Shown: piece by piece, positions 42,179 to 52,400 of the stretch
Position numbering within the stretch: position 1 is the stretch's first letter
Layout of the letters: each line of letters opens with the position of its first letter
Assembly (NCBI RefSeq): GCF_004340785.1
Contig: NZ_SLXS01000001.1
Span: forward strand, 806,001-870,000
Direction of reading: 5' to 3'
Length of the DNA: 64,000 nucleotides
From: Tumebacillus sp. BK434
GTDB lineage: Bacteria; Bacillota; Bacilli; Tumebacillales; Tumebacillaceae
Translations under genes and position numbers: made by a program
The notes under the pieces: model-generated
Told to the model about the DNA's origin: nothing
Databases searched by the model: none
What the model saw: only the letters and a program-made list of their open reading frames with translations

Positions 42179-43584
42179 TACGACATCACCGCCTCATCGT
42201 ACAGCTTGCGATACTCGCGCATCACCTGGCGCAGCGTGTAAAAGCGCTGCACGCGCTCCCGGCCGATCCGCCCCATCTCGCGGCGCAGCTCCGGGCCGTT
42301 CGCCAGCTTGAGCAGCGCCGCCCCCGTGTCATCGGGCGTCATCAGCTTGGTGACATACCCGCAGTCACCGAGCGTATCGCCGTCGTAGCCTTCGATCAGC
42401 TCGCGGCAGGCGCCGACATCTGTGGCGACGACCGGCAATCCTGCCGCCATCGCTTCCAGCATCACGAGCGGTTGCCCTTCGGAGATCGACGTCAGCAGAA
42501 TGCAATCCAACTGCGACAAGTACTGCAAGATATTGACCGGCCCCGTCCAGATCACCGCCGAGGCGATGCCGAGCGAGTCGATCAAGGCCAGACATTCTGC
42601 ATAATACTCCTTGTCCTCATCTTGCGGCCCGATCAGCATCAGCTTGGCGTCCGGCTTCTGGCGCAGCACGACCGCCATCGCGCGGAGCAGCGTTTTGACG
42701 TCTTTGATCGGCACCACCCGCAAGATCGCGCCGACCGTAAACGGGCGGTCTGGCGTCGGGGAGATGTCTGCAAACAAGTCGGGATTGACCCCGTTTGGGA
42801 TCAGACGCATCTTCTCCCGCTCCACGCCGTAATGCAGCTGCGCCTTCTGGTTGCCTTGCGACAGCGTGGTCACAAACTTCGCGCGTTCATATCCGGTCAG
42901 GCCGACGCGGGCGAAAAAGCGGTTCCACCAGCTCTTCAGCGGCATCGACACCCAGTCGGCGCGCACGATCTCCTCTTCGCGTTCCCGCGTGTAGATGCCG
43001 TGCTCCGTGATGATCAGCGGCAGTCCGGTCAGCCGGTTCATCACCGCGCCGTACCAGCCGGCATAGCCGGTCGAAGCTGCGTGCATCAACTGCCCCGGCG
43101 GCAGCGGCGCGCGCAAAAGGCGCAGCATCGGCAGCCACATCGACCGCCAGTTCCAGACGAAGTCGACCAGCGCAGGCGCGTTCGGCAATTCACGATACAC
43201 TTCCAGCGTTACGTCCCAGGCCCATCTTTCCTCCAGGATCGCTTCCACCGTCGGCGTGTGCCGCTTCGAGCGCACGGTGAGCAAAGTTTCCCGGCTCGGC
43301 AGTTCGCCCGTCTTGAAAAAGTGGCGCATCTCTTCGCGGTGCCGCTTCTTCCAGCGCCACAGCCCGCCGCTCACTTCGTCCTGCTCATGCAGATAGATCT
43401 CCTGCACCCCGCTGACGTTTGGCGGCAGCTCATATTTGTATTTCGCATCGGGCTGGCGGGTAGCACCGATATAGACGATAGAAAATTCGCAGTCGGAGAG
43501 CGTCCGGATCAGCTGGTGCGTCCAAGACGAAACGCCGCCCTGCACATACGGATAGGTACCTTCCAGCAGCAAGGTTACTTTCAC
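42178..43584 (-). CDS. pelF: Pel polysaccharide glycosyltransferase PelF (GT4)
   Basis: 468 residues. The N terminus LLLEGTYPYVQGGVSSW is characteristic of PelF, the cytoplasmic GT4 synthase that polymerises Pel from UDP-N-acetylhexosamine. The C-terminal half has the GT4 donor-binding elements, including TSISEGQPLVMLEAMAAGLP with its two glutamates. The start is GTG 43584, with GGAGGTG 6 nt upstream and a GTGA overlap with the deacetylase gene; a longer frame inside that gene has no support. Confidence 0.94.
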   Translation of the reverse strand: MKVTLLLEGTYPYVQGGVSSWTHQLIRTLSDCEFSIVYIGATRQPDAKYKYELPPNVSGVQEIYLHEQDEVSGGLWRWKKRHREEMRHFFKTGELPSRETLLTVRSKRHTPTVEAILEERWAWDVTLEVYRELPNAPALVDFVWNWRSMWLPMLRLLRAPLPPGQLMHAASTGYAGWYGAVMNRLTGLPLIITEHGIYTREREEEIVRADWVSMPLKSWWNRFFARVGLTGYERAKFVTTLSQGNQKAQLHYGVEREKMRLIPNGVNPDLFADISPTPDRPFTVGAILRVVPIKDVKTLLRAMAVVLRQKPDAKLMLIGPQDEDKEYYAECLALIDSLGIASAVIWTGPVNILQYLSQLDCILLTSISEGQPLVMLEAMAAGLPVVATDVGACRELIEGYDGDTLGDCGYVTKLMTPDDTGAALLKLANGPELRREMGRIGRERVQRFYTLRQVMREYRKLYDEAVMS

Positions 43585-45446
43585 TTTGCCACCTCCAGCA
43601 CCAGTTTCGGCTCGGTCGCTTCCACCCACAGCAGGCCGTACTCCTCATTGCGCGCCAGAATCTCGCCGCCGGAGACTGCCTGCCAGGCAAACGGATCGTT
43701 CACATGAACTTCCAGCACCATCGGTCCTTGCAGCGGCGATAGATAGGCGGTCAAGCGATCCTGCTCCGAGCGGTCGAATTGCACCTGTGTCGCATGGTAC
43801 ATCCGCAGCTTGTCGGACAGCTCGGTCGCCGTCAGCGGCTGCAGCCATTGGAAGCGCGAGTTCACGTCCCCGACCAGTTTGGCATAATCATCGCGCAGCT
43901 CGAGCCAGGTCTTGCCTTTGTTGCGGTCACCATGAAACACGTCGTCCGGGTGGTTGAAGTGCGAGACGATGCCGAGGTTGGCGATCGCGCTGTACAGGTC
44001 GAACTTCTCATCGTCGGTCAGCGAATAACCATAGGTGACCCGCGGCGTGCCCATGATCTGCGGAATGTCCGGGTCGGCCAAGAATTCCTGTGAGAACTCG
44101 CCGCCCTTGCCCGGTGTCGCGTACAGCGCCGAGATCGTCTTTAGCTCCGGGAAAGCATTGTACAGCTGCATCTTCCCTTCGCGGCTGAGCACGTTGGACG
44201 GCGGAATGTACATCGTCGGCAGCGGGGCTTTGATCTCCTGCTGCCAGAGCTTGCGCGCCGTCAGCAAAGCCGCGAGCATCTCCTGCTCCGACGGCCACGG
44301 TTTGTAGCCGTACAGCTGCTTTTCATAGTCGGTATAGCTCTTGCGCAGCGACAGGTGATTGTAGCCGTGCAGGCCGAGCTCACCGCCGCTTTTGACCAGC
44401 TCTACCTCGAGGTCGAACAGGTTCTCCTGCCCGTTTTCCACATACTCGAACGGCCCCTTGACCTGATCGTTGTACATGAAGATCACGCCTGCCGAGTACC
44501 GGATGCCGTATTTCTTGGCGATCTCCTGCATGTCCGGGTCCCAGCGCTTCAGCCTGAACATGTAGTCGGACATGCCGGTCGTATTGCCGGGCGAGACCAG
44601 ACCGTACGCAGGCGACGGGAAATCGTCGATGAACCAGACTTGCGCCCCGACAGACGCTTTGGCACCGCCTTGCGCTTTTAGCATCGTCTGGATGAACGCG
44701 CCGCGCATCGGGGTCTCCTGCAGCGCGGTGGTGTTCCAGTAGATCACTTTGCCTGCCCCGCGCTCGATCACCCAGAGATAGGGCACGCTCCCCTCATCGT
44801 CCGACTCTGCCCAGACCACCGCGTCATCCTCCAGCGCCGGTTGCAGCGTGAGCGATGACGATGTGAGCTTGTCGCCGCTCAGCGTCACTTCCGACAGCCC
44901 GGGATAGATGTTCGTCTCAGCCCAATGCAATCCGATCGGCGGTTGCACCGCAAACTTCGGCGTCCCTTCGATTCCGAAAAAGGGGTTCAGCGGCGAGCGG
45001 GGGCTGCGCAGTGCGTTGATCAGCAGGCCGCCCTGCTCGGTCACATATTTTTGCAGCAGGTCCTGATGGGGCAGTTCTTCCTGCCGCTCTCCGACGATCA
45101 CCACCGCGCCTTGCTGATAGCGGGCGAGCGGCGTGTTCAGCTTCTTGTATTCGGCAAATGACATCACATCATAAGGAAGCTTGGCGTAGCGCAGCGCCAT
45201 CGACAGGTTGTCAACTGTCGCCAACACTTCCGGGATGTCGCCTCTTTCATGGTACAAGATCAGATAGCGCTGATGCGGCGCATCGGGAAACTCCGTGCGC
45301 TTGACTTCGTCAAACGTCAGCAGCGGCTCAAAGCGCCGGTCATCGGCCACCCATTCCTGCACGCGGGGTGGCACGGTCACCGCCACGACCGTCAACAGCA
45401 CCGTATAAATGGCGATGCGAAAAAGGGGCAGCTTGCGTTTTCTCAT
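43581..45446 (-). CDS. PelA-type polysaccharide deacetylase (DUF2194), membrane anchored
   Basis: 621 residues. One N-terminal membrane segment (about 8-26) puts the rest outside the cell. A glutamine-amidotransferase-like region precedes a carbohydrate-esterase fold: WFIDDFPSP near 270 supplies the metal-binding aspartate pair and HGYNH near 357 the histidine pair. In Pel systems the deacetylase removes acetyl groups to make the polymer cationic. No glycoside hydrolase domain is attached, as in the deacetylase-only PelA of Gram-positive pel operons. ATG 45446 overlaps the pelE stop (ATGA). Confidence 0.85.
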   Translation of the reverse strand: MRKRKLPLFRIAIYTVLLTVVAVTVPPRVQEWVADDRRFEPLLTFDEVKRTEFPDAPHQRYLILYHERGDIPEVLATVDNLSMALRYAKLPYDVMSFAEYKKLNTPLARYQQGAVVIVGERQEELPHQDLLQKYVTEQGGLLINALRSPRSPLNPFFGIEGTPKFAVQPPIGLHWAETNIYPGLSEVTLSGDKLTSSSLTLQPALEDDAVVWAESDDEGSVPYLWVIERGAGKVIYWNTTALQETPMRGAFIQTMLKAQGGAKASVGAQVWFIDDFPSPAYGLVSPGNTTGMSDYMFRLKRWDPDMQEIAKKYGIRYSAGVIFMYNDQVKGPFEYVENGQENLFDLEVELVKSGGELGLHGYNHLSLRKSYTDYEKQLYGYKPWPSEQEMLAALLTARKLWQQEIKAPLPTMYIPPSNVLSREGKMQLYNAFPELKTISALYATPGKGGEFSQEFLADPDIPQIMGTPRVTYGYSLTDDEKFDLYSAIANLGIVSHFNHPDDVFHGDRNKGKTWLELRDDYAKLVGDVNSRFQWLQPLTATELSDKLRMYHATQVQFDRSEQDRLTAYLSPLQGPMVLEVHVNDPFAWQAVSGGEILARNEEYGLLWVEATEPKLVLEVAK

Positions 45447-46483
45447 GCCTGTTCCTCTCCCCCTTTCCACAGCTGGATCAAACCGCGCACCGCTTCCGGC
45501 AGGTTCTGCCCGTCAGACACCCGCTCAGCCAACTCCGCCAAGCGCTGCTGATCGTTGCGTTCAAAGGCGATCTGCATCAACACGCCAATCGCGCGGTCAG
45601 CATGCGCGCCGCCGCTTTTTTCATACCACAGGACGGCCAGTTGCTCCGCCTCGTCATAGCGGCCGAGTTGGAACAGAGTCTGCGCCTGCTCCACCCCGGC
45701 CGTCGGCTGATCGGGCTCCAGGCGCAGCGACTGGTCCAGGACGGCCAGCCGCTTGTCCAGATAAAAGCGGGACAGCTCCGCCCCGGCGATCCCTTCCTCG
45801 ATGATCTGCCCGTACTCGCCGGCGAGCTGGTTCCAGAGCTCTACATCATCCGGCTTGTACTCCAGCTCGCTCTCCAGCTTGCGGATTTGCAGCGAATGCA
45901 CCGCTTCAGCGCGAGAAAGCAACGAGGCTCCGTAGTAGCGCACTTCCGGGTCAGCATCATCGAGCGCCTTGCGCACGACCGGCACCTGAATGCCCGACTG
46001 CATCGACTGCGCCTGCAAGAGCACACTTTTTTTGCGCTGCGGATCGCCGCCTTCCAGCACGTCGATCATCGGCACGACATCCAAGACACCGCCCCAGTCG
46101 ATCGGCGAGCGGTACACGTCTTGCGCCACCGGCACGTCCTGCCAGGCGCCTTGCACCTTTGTCACCCGCGTCGACCAATAAGCTGCCATCAAACCGCCGA
46201 TTCCCGGCATCAAAAAGCAGGTCAGCGCCGTCAGCGCTTGCCGGGAGCTCCACGGGCGCAGCGAAGAGATCGGCTGCGCGAAGTGTGCGAACAGCAAAGC
46301 CAGCCCGCCGCGCACGAGGAGCAGCCAGACAGCCCCTTGCAAAGCCAGGATAAACAACACGACATCCAGCACGCCAAACAGGGCAAACAGCACGATGGAG
46401 CGCTGATGACGAGCGTCGCTCCCCCGCTCTTTGCCTGTTTGCTTGCTGTATTTCACCTTGCGGGACTGAAGTTCTGCTTTCAT
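45443..46483 (-). CDS. pelE: Pel biosynthesis membrane/TPR protein PelE
   Basis: 346 residues. Three hydrophobic segments (about 30-110; IVLFALFGVLDVVLFILAL and following) precede a soluble helical-repeat region with an alanine-rich, TPR-like pattern (ADPEVRYYGASLLSRAEAV; QTLFQLGRYDEAEQLAV). PelE helps assemble the PelD-PelE-PelG membrane complex that holds PelF. The basic cytoplasmic N terminus precedes the first membrane helix. Its ATG overlaps the pelD stop by one base (TGATG). The family is divergent, so the call rests on architecture and position between pelD and the deacetylase. Confidence 0.85.
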   Translation of the reverse strand: MKAELQSRKVKYSKQTGKERGSDARHQRSIVLFALFGVLDVVLFILALQGAVWLLLVRGGLALLFAHFAQPISSLRPWSSRQALTALTCFLMPGIGGLMAAYWSTRVTKVQGAWQDVPVAQDVYRSPIDWGGVLDVVPMIDVLEGGDPQRKKSVLLQAQSMQSGIQVPVVRKALDDADPEVRYYGASLLSRAEAVHSLQIRKLESELEYKPDDVELWNQLAGEYGQIIEEGIAGAELSRFYLDKRLAVLDQSLRLEPDQPTAGVEQAQTLFQLGRYDEAEQLAVLWYEKSGGAHADRAIGVLMQIAFERNDQQRLAELAERVSDGQNLPEAVRGLIQLWKGGEEQA

Positions 46484-47778
46484 CAGGCTTCTACCCGCAT
46501 TTCCGTTCGAATTTCACACTCGTTGTGCAAGACGCGCGTGTCGAGCACTTGGAAGTCATCGCTCGCCAGCCGCTCCCAGACCCGCTGCGCCACCCCGCTC
46601 GCATCCTGATGATCAAGGGTCGGGAACAGCAACATCAGCCGATTGCTCTCCGGCTCCCACGTCGCCATGTCGAACGTGCGCATCTTGCCGCGCAGCAGCT
46701 CGCTCAGCGCGCCGGGCACGTCTTCATCGCGCAGCACGGTGTGCAGCGTCGCTTCGAGGATCGTGTACGGGATGCCGTAGCGGACATAGCGGTCATGCTC
46801 CAGCCCGCACTGCTCATGAAAATACGGCGCGCGCAGGAAGCGCGAATTCGGATAGGTCGCGTCATTCAGCAGCGCCGCTTCAAAGGCGGTCGCCCGCTCC
46901 AGCGACGCGGAGGCCCATTTGGCCAGCACTTCGAGCAGTTGCGTCGTGTCGGCCGTCACTTTGGCGAGCGGCAGACGGTGGATGGCGATCAAAGCGTAGG
47001 TGCGATTCTGCCGGAAGATCGGCACCATGTAGATCGGTGCCGGGCGCTCCGTGGCATCTTTGAACGTCAGCACTTTGCCCTGCTCGATCGCCTTTTTGAC
47101 CAGTTCGTGCGTGTCGATCGTCACCGAGTTCGACCACGTCGGCTGCCCGACGCGCACGGCGAGGCGTGCAAAGCGGTTGCTCTCTTCCACGCGGTAGATG
47201 CTCGCCTGCTCGACTTGCAGCAGGTCTTCCAGCACGCCGAGCAGCTCGGTCAAGATCTTTTCAACCGACAGCACGTTCAAGCTCTGGGCGATCTGATACA
47301 GGCGTGTCATCGTCGCCGTCTGCCCGAGCACCCGCCCCTGCAATTCGAACAGGGCCGTTTCCGCCTGCTGCAGGCGGCTTCGCGCTTCGCTCGCTTCCTG
47401 TTGCATCAGCGACGCCTGATCGCGCAGTCGCTGCATCCGGCGCTCCAGCGTCGTGCGCAGCTCCCCGAACACGTAGCCTGCGACCAACAGAAACATCGGA
47501 GTCAGATAGTGAGACGGGTCGGCGATGATAAACGTCCACAGCGCGTTGAAGGGGAACGCGGTTGTCGTGGTAAGCATCGCCAAATACAGCACCGAGGAGA
47601 GCAGTCCCGAAAACAGCCCGATCACAGGACCGGCCACCCATGCACCGTAGATCACCAAGAGAAAAAACGGAGAGGGGTTCACATTTAACAATGTCGAAGC
47701 GGGGAAAAAGCCAACGATAAGTCCTAACCCGATAATTACTTCGAGGAGTCCTGTCAGCTTCCGACGAAACGATATCAT
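46483..47778 (-). CDS. pelD: c-di-GMP receptor PelD (GAF plus degenerate GGDEF)
   Basis: 431 residues: four N-terminal membrane helices (about 1-100), a coiled coil (about 105-150), a GAF domain and a C-terminal degenerate GGDEF domain. In place of GGDEF is WEPES, so it cannot make c-di-GMP. The inhibitory-site motif RxxD is kept as R-T-F-D (Arg367 and Asp370 counted from ATG 47778), consistent with binding c-di-GMP to switch on polymer synthesis. ATG 47778 has AGGAGG 7 nt upstream, preferred over the longer TTG start. It heads the pelD-E-A-F-G operon. Confidence 0.92.
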   Translation of the reverse strand: MISFRRKLTGLLEVIIGLGLIVGFFPASTLLNVNPSPFFLLVIYGAWVAGPVIGLFSGLLSSVLYLAMLTTTTAFPFNALWTFIIADPSHYLTPMFLLVAGYVFGELRTTLERRMQRLRDQASLMQQEASEARSRLQQAETALFELQGRVLGQTATMTRLYQIAQSLNVLSVEKILTELLGVLEDLLQVEQASIYRVEESNRFARLAVRVGQPTWSNSVTIDTHELVKKAIEQGKVLTFKDATERPAPIYMVPIFRQNRTYALIAIHRLPLAKVTADTTQLLEVLAKWASASLERATAFEAALLNDATYPNSRFLRAPYFHEQCGLEHDRYVRYGIPYTILEATLHTVLRDEDVPGALSELLRGKMRTFDMATWEPESNRLMLLFPTLDHQDASGVAQRVWERLASDDFQVLDTRVLHNECEIRTEMRVEA

Positions 47779-47841
47779 CTTTTGACCTCCTGAAGTCAAT
47801 GCCTTTATCTCAACTGACGCTTTTCTCTGCTGTTAGTCAGA

Positions 47842-47870
47842 AGCACCCTGCCTATGACGGCGAGGGTGCT
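47842..47870 (-). promoter_or_regulatory. Stem-loop in the gap before pelD
   Basis: AGCACCCT (47842-47849) and AGGGTGCT (47863-47870) form an 8-bp stem, with a short inner GCC/GGC pairing. There is no following T run, so it is not a standard terminator. It could be a processing or regulatory element in the pelD leader, or a weak stop for the upstream genes. Confidence 0.35.
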
Positions 47871-47874
47871 CGCA

Positions 47875-48066
47875 TTACCAAACTTTGCGGTTGCCGTCCG
47901 GACGCTTGTCCCGGCGGACGATGGTGTTCGGCGCATCGTGATGCTGCCATTCAAAATGATCGCGGGTCTGCTCGCGGCGCGCGTCGTCCATCAGACGTCC
48001 GCAGCGGGAACAGCGGTTGTTGGTGACATGGTTCTCTTCATAGCAGTCGGTGCATTTGATAATCAT
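47875..48066 (-). CDS. Small zinc-ribbon protein
   Basis: 63 residues. Two cysteine pairs, CTDC near residue 5 and CSRC near 19, make a zinc ribbon; the rest is strongly charged and rich in His, Arg and Asp. No specific family was recognised, and similar small ribbons bind nucleic acid or act as metal-bound scaffolds. The ATG overlaps the OsmC gene stop (ATGA), so the two are co-translated. Confidence 0.75.
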   Translation of the reverse strand: MIIKCTDCYEENHVTNNRCSRCGRLMDDARREQTRDHFEWQHHDAPNTIVRRDKRPDGNRKVW

Positions 48067-48497
48067 TGCTTGCCTCCCATTTCATAGCGCTCTCCGTTCA
48101 GTTCATAGGAGGCCGTCAAGGTCGCGTTTAGCGACGCAGAAGCGGAGCAGTACTTCTCGTTGGAGAGCACGATCGCCCGCTCGACTTTGTCCGGGGTCAG
48201 ATCCGGACCTTTCAGAATGTAATGGATATGTATGTCGGTGAAGCGCTGCGGCATTTCCTCCGCTCTCGTCCCGGACAGCTCCATGCGGAACTCTTCCAGC
48301 GTGAGACGGCCCTTTTCCAAGATCATCGCCACGTCGATGCCCGAGCAGCCGCCCAGACCCATCAAGAGCAGTTCCATCGGGCGCGCGCCGGTATCCTCGC
48401 CGCCGACATCCGCCTTTGCGTCCATCGTGATATGATGGCCGGAATTGCCCACCGCATCAAATTTGCGTTTGCCCTTCCAGTCAATGCTTACGTTCAC
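48063..48497 (-). CDS. OsmC/Ohr family peroxiredoxin-like protein
   Basis: 144 residues with the OsmC fold. The two redox cysteines are visible in GLGGCSGIDV and in NEKYCSASASL; family members reduce organic hydroperoxides with thiols. The start GTG 48497 (VNVSIDWKGKRKF) is chosen because the fold begins there and AAGGA lies 9 nt upstream; longer frames read into the DUF2663 gene. It overlaps that gene by 17 nt and the zinc-ribbon gene by 4 nt. Confidence 0.9.
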   Translation of the reverse strand: MNVSIDWKGKRKFDAVGNSGHHITMDAKADVGGEDTGARPMELLLMGLGGCSGIDVAMILEKGRLTLEEFRMELSGTRAEEMPQRFTDIHIHYILKGPDLTPDKVERAIVLSNEKYCSASASLNATLTASYELNGERYEMGGKQ

Positions 48498-48948
48498 TGT
48501 GCTCCATCCTTTCCATTGCGGGATGGGGCCATGCCCCAATACTTTCCTCTTCCAATTGTACAGCACCGCCCGCATTTTGGGAACGTTCTTTCATGATCTC
48601 GTCCACAAGCCAGAGGTCGAGGTGCACCCGTCCCTTTTGCCGGAAGTGATGGTTGATCGACCAGACGATGACGAGGATCGACGCGACCGCCACGATCATC
48701 CAGCGCAGCGAATCGTGTGGAAAATACTTGTTGACCTGCGCGCCGAAGATCAGAAAGACGATCGGCATCGTCGACGCGAGCAGCGGAATGTTGCCGAGCA
48801 TGTGCCGGCGGCGGTTCAGCTCCGCACGGATCAGCCAGAGCTCCTTCTTGCTCTTCGCCCGGTAATAGTGGCACAGTTCCTTCACGATCCCCTCATGCGC
48901 CCGGAAATAGCCGTCCAAGACTTTGGGTCTCGTCTCCGTGCTTTTCAA
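48481..48948 (-). CDS. DUF2663-like two-helix membrane protein
   Basis: 155 residues with two adjacent membrane helices (about 52-72 and 82-100: IPLLASTMPIVFLIFGA; WMIVAVASILVIVWSI) between charged cytoplasmic ends. The arrangement and length resemble the DUF2663/YpbF group of Bacillales; function is unknown and the family call is tentative. It starts with TTG 48948 behind a GGAAGGAG site, and is the first gene of a three-gene overlapping set (this, OsmC, zinc ribbon). Confidence 0.65.
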   Translation of the reverse strand: MKSTETRPKVLDGYFRAHEGIVKELCHYYRAKSKKELWLIRAELNRRRHMLGNIPLLASTMPIVFLIFGAQVNKYFPHDSLRWMIVAVASILVIVWSINHHFRQKGRVHLDLWLVDEIMKERSQNAGGAVQLEEESIGAWPHPAMERMEHSERKH

Positions 48949-49054
48949 GTCGCCTCGCTCTCCTTCCCGAGTTGCCCGTAGTCGTTAGTCTATACGTTCC
49001 CATCTTTTTCATGTACGATAAGGTCTGTATTTTCTCATTCGGGAGGTTCTGCTG

Positions 49055-49438
49055 TTGTCTGTGTTTTTGATTGTCATTTCCTACCTCTTGCTCCTGCTCT
49101 CCATCCTTTCGCTGTGGCAAACTTTCAAGCACAAGCCGGAGGGCTACTTTCGCCAGTTGGAGGAAGCCGGATTTGCGAACGTCACGCGCCAGATGATGTA
49201 CGGTCTCTCCGGTCTGTTCCTGCTCTATGTGCTGACCGTGATGAACCACGTGCGCCCGCTGACTTGGTTTGGCGTGCTGACCATTGCGGAAACGCTGTTT
49301 TTTGTGCTTGCGATGCGCGGTGACTTGCAGAGCGGCTTGGCCGTCCGCTGGTACCGCCATAGCATCGGGATGTACGTGTCGAGCCTGCTGAACGTCCTGT
49401 TCCCGCTCGCCGCGCTCTATTTCCTCCAGTTTTCATAA
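49055..49438 (+). CDS. Unrecognised four-helix membrane protein
   Basis: 127 residues with four hydrophobic segments (about 2-20, 47-65, 68-88 and 105-124) and short charged loops such as KHKPEGYFRQLEE. No family was recognised. The start is TTG 49055, with GGGAGG 8 nt upstream. It stands alone on the plus strand between two minus-strand genes and shares a terminator with the large cyclase gene. Confidence 0.75.
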   Translation: MSVFLIVISYLLLLLSILSLWQTFKHKPEGYFRQLEEAGFANVTRQMMYGLSGLFLLYVLTVMNHVRPLTWFGVLTIAETLFFVLAMRGDLQSGLAVRWYRHSIGMYVSSLLNVLFPLAALYFLQFS

Positions 49439-49471
49439 AAAGACCGTCCGGCCGGAGCCGGGCGGTCTTTT
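49437..49471. terminator. Bidirectional intrinsic terminator
   Basis: AAAAGACCGTCCGG and CCGGGCGGTCTTTT form a 14-bp stem with one G-T pair and a short loop. It ends the membrane-protein gene on the plus strand and the cyclase gene on the minus strand. Confidence 0.88.
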
Positions 49472-49474
49472 GCG

Positions 49475-52400
49475 TTAGAGGTCAAAATCATCATGCGGAA
49501 GTTCCCAATAGCAGACGACGCGGTCTTTGCCAAAACGCTTGGCAAACGTCTCCGCCTGATCCGCTTTGTCAAACAGGTCGGTCGCATCTTGCGGCTGGTC
49601 CATATCATACGAGGAGACACCGATCGAGGCGGTGATCTGATAGCGGTCGCCTTCGATCGGAATGTTGCGCAGGTTGTTCAGCACCCGCTCTGCGACGATG
49701 CGCGCCGCCGTGCCGTTCGTATTCGGCAGGATGACGATCAGTTCTTCCCCGCCGAAGCGCCCGACGATGTCGACATTGCGCACCGAGCGCTGCAAAGTCT
49801 TCGCCACCGTGCGCAAGGCGCGGTCCCCTTCGTTGTGCCCGAAGCGGTTGTTGATCGACGAGAAATTGTCGAGGTCGATCATCAGGAAGGAGAGGTCGAT
49901 GCCGTAGCGCTTGACTTTGCTGAACTCTTCGGTCAGTCGCTTCATGAAGTAATTGCGCTGGTACAGGCCGGTCAGGTTGTCGGTGATCATCACTTCGTAC
50001 ATGATCGCGTTCTCGACGTTGGACGAGACCAGTTGTGCAAACGAGTTGATGAAGCGTTTGTCGCGCAGGGAGAACGGTGTTTGCAGGCTCAGTTTTTCCA
50101 GCACCATCACCGCGATCACCTGCTGGTCATGCGAGAACACCGGCAGGCCGTAGAGGTACGACGTGCGCCCTTCAGACTCCATCGCCTTCTCCTGTCCAAC
50201 GACGCTCGCGATCATCTCGTCAACTTCCAGATTGGTCGTCGGCACCGCTTGTAGCTGCTCGTTCAGATGGATCAATTCCACCCGCTCCGGCGCCAGTTTC
50301 ACCAACAGGTGAATGTTGTCGAAGAGCAGGTTCTCGAAGATGACGGCGGCGAGGTTCTCACAGACCGTCTTCACCATGATCGAGGAAGAGACGCGGCGGA
50401 TCGCGTCGAGCAGAATCTCATTGTCGGTCAGCGTGTCGATCAGCTCTTGGCGCTCCTCGACCATCCGGCTCGACCAGGTGCGCAGCTTCGAACCGTTCGC
50501 TTCGACTCTGTGCACCAGCCGCGGCGCCGCTTCGATGACGACATTCTTCATCTCGTCGATCGCTTCGTTCGCCTGCGAGACCAGCTCCTGGTTGGTCTGG
50601 CGCATCAGCTGGTCGATCTTCCCGAGACGCGCCTGCTGGTTGAGCTTGCGATAGCCCATCAGCGCGCGCTTGTAGTTGAGGTTGGCTTCTACAAACTGGC
50701 GCGTCTGCTGGTACAAGCGGCCGAGGTAGTAATGCGCCTGAGCCAGATACCCGATGTAGCCGGTGTTGTGGATCAGTTTTTGCACCGCCAGCGCCGCTTG
50801 CAGGCCTTCTTCATTCCGGCCCGACTCCCGGCAGGCCACAGTCAGCATCAGATAGCGCTCGATCCGCACTTCGGTCGCCACATCCTGCTCCTGCACCAGT
50901 TGTCTAAACTCGGAGATGATCTCCTCGTAGCGCTCATGCATCAGGTAGTAGCTTCCGCGCAGCAATTGATGCTCCTCGCCAAAATCACGGCTTTGGCAGA
51001 TCTGTTCGACCATCGGCCACATCCGCTCGCAGCGCTTCCGCTTGCCGAGGGCGAGCGATGTGCGGAAGCGGTAGAGGAAGGCGTGGTCGCGCATCAGTTT
51101 GCGCCCTTGCTTCTTCGCCGTCTTGATCAGCGTGTCGATGACGCGGTCCGCCTTTTCGAACTCTTCGATGAACAGGAAGTGTTCGATCTCATTGCACAAG
51201 AGCGCCGTATCTTCGCCCGAGAATACCGCCTGGCAGGTCTCGCGGGCTTTCTCGATATAGCGCTGCGCATGGTACATGTCGCCCAGCAAGCGGTAGATCT
51301 CGACGAGGTTGATGTAGGCGATCGCCTCTTTCATCCGGTTGCCGAGGTCGGCCGCGAGGTTGGCCGATTGCAGGTAATAGTCTTTCGCCCGCAGCGGATC
51401 GGTCTTCTGGAAGCCGATCGCCATGCAGTTGTAGATGCCGATCAGCGCCTGGCGGTTGTTCGCATGCTCCGCCAGCGAGGCCGCTTCGTGCAGGTAATGC
51501 GAACTTTCCTCAAACGACACGCCCGGCACGCTCATCAAGAGCACCTGCAGGTTGTAAAGCCAGGACACGTAGTGGCGGCTCTTCAGCGTTTCGCGCAGGC
51601 GCTGCCCGTGCTCCTGCTGATAGCGCTCCATGGCGTGGATGTGCTCGTAGTCGCCGTCCGCCTCCAGGTAATACATGGCGATGGCGACCATCGCATAGAG
51701 CTTGTCCTGCTCGGAGACGTGGTCGGTCTGAATCTGCTCTTCCAGATACGCCAAGTGCGGCTTGATCGCCTGGAAGTTCCCCATGTTGACATAGACCAGC
51801 AGCAAGGAGATCAGCACGTGCGTCGATCCGGTGCGCTCGTACAGCGCGGTCATCACCCCGGTCGCATCGTCGAGCAGCCCGAGCAGGCGCAAGATGCGCG
51901 CGCGGAACGTGATCAGGGAATTCGGGCATTTGCGCAGCGGAACGTGCTCATACAGCTCGATCGCCTTTTTGATCTGCAGATCCGCTTCCGCAAACAAACC
52001 GCGGCGGTACCAGCGGCGTCCCCCGATAATGTTCAGGTAGATCGCCTGCTCCCACTCGTGCCCCGCTTCGAAGTGGTACGCCACTTCCATATAGGACGTG
52101 GAACCGACGTCGAGCAGGCAGGCCGCGAGCGTGCGGTGCATCTGCAAGCGCTTCTCCGGCGAAATCGTCTGGAAGATGTGGTCTTTGATGTTGTTCGAAG
52201 TAAAGCCGTACAAGTTGTGCATCTGCCAGACCAAGCCCTGCTCCTCCAGTTGGCGCAGCACCGGCAGCAAGTCTTGCGGCTTGTCGTAGCCGCAGGCTCT
52301 GGCCGCCGCTTCGACGATCATCGAGCCTTTGAACAGCGACAGCACCTGGCAGACCTCTTTGGCGTGCGGCGGCAGCGACTGCAGGCGGAAGAGAATCAAC

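Noticed and set aside
47779-47874. c-di-GMP riboswitch before pelD.
   Set aside because: Only a single stem is present; the conserved GEMM core sequence is not seen.
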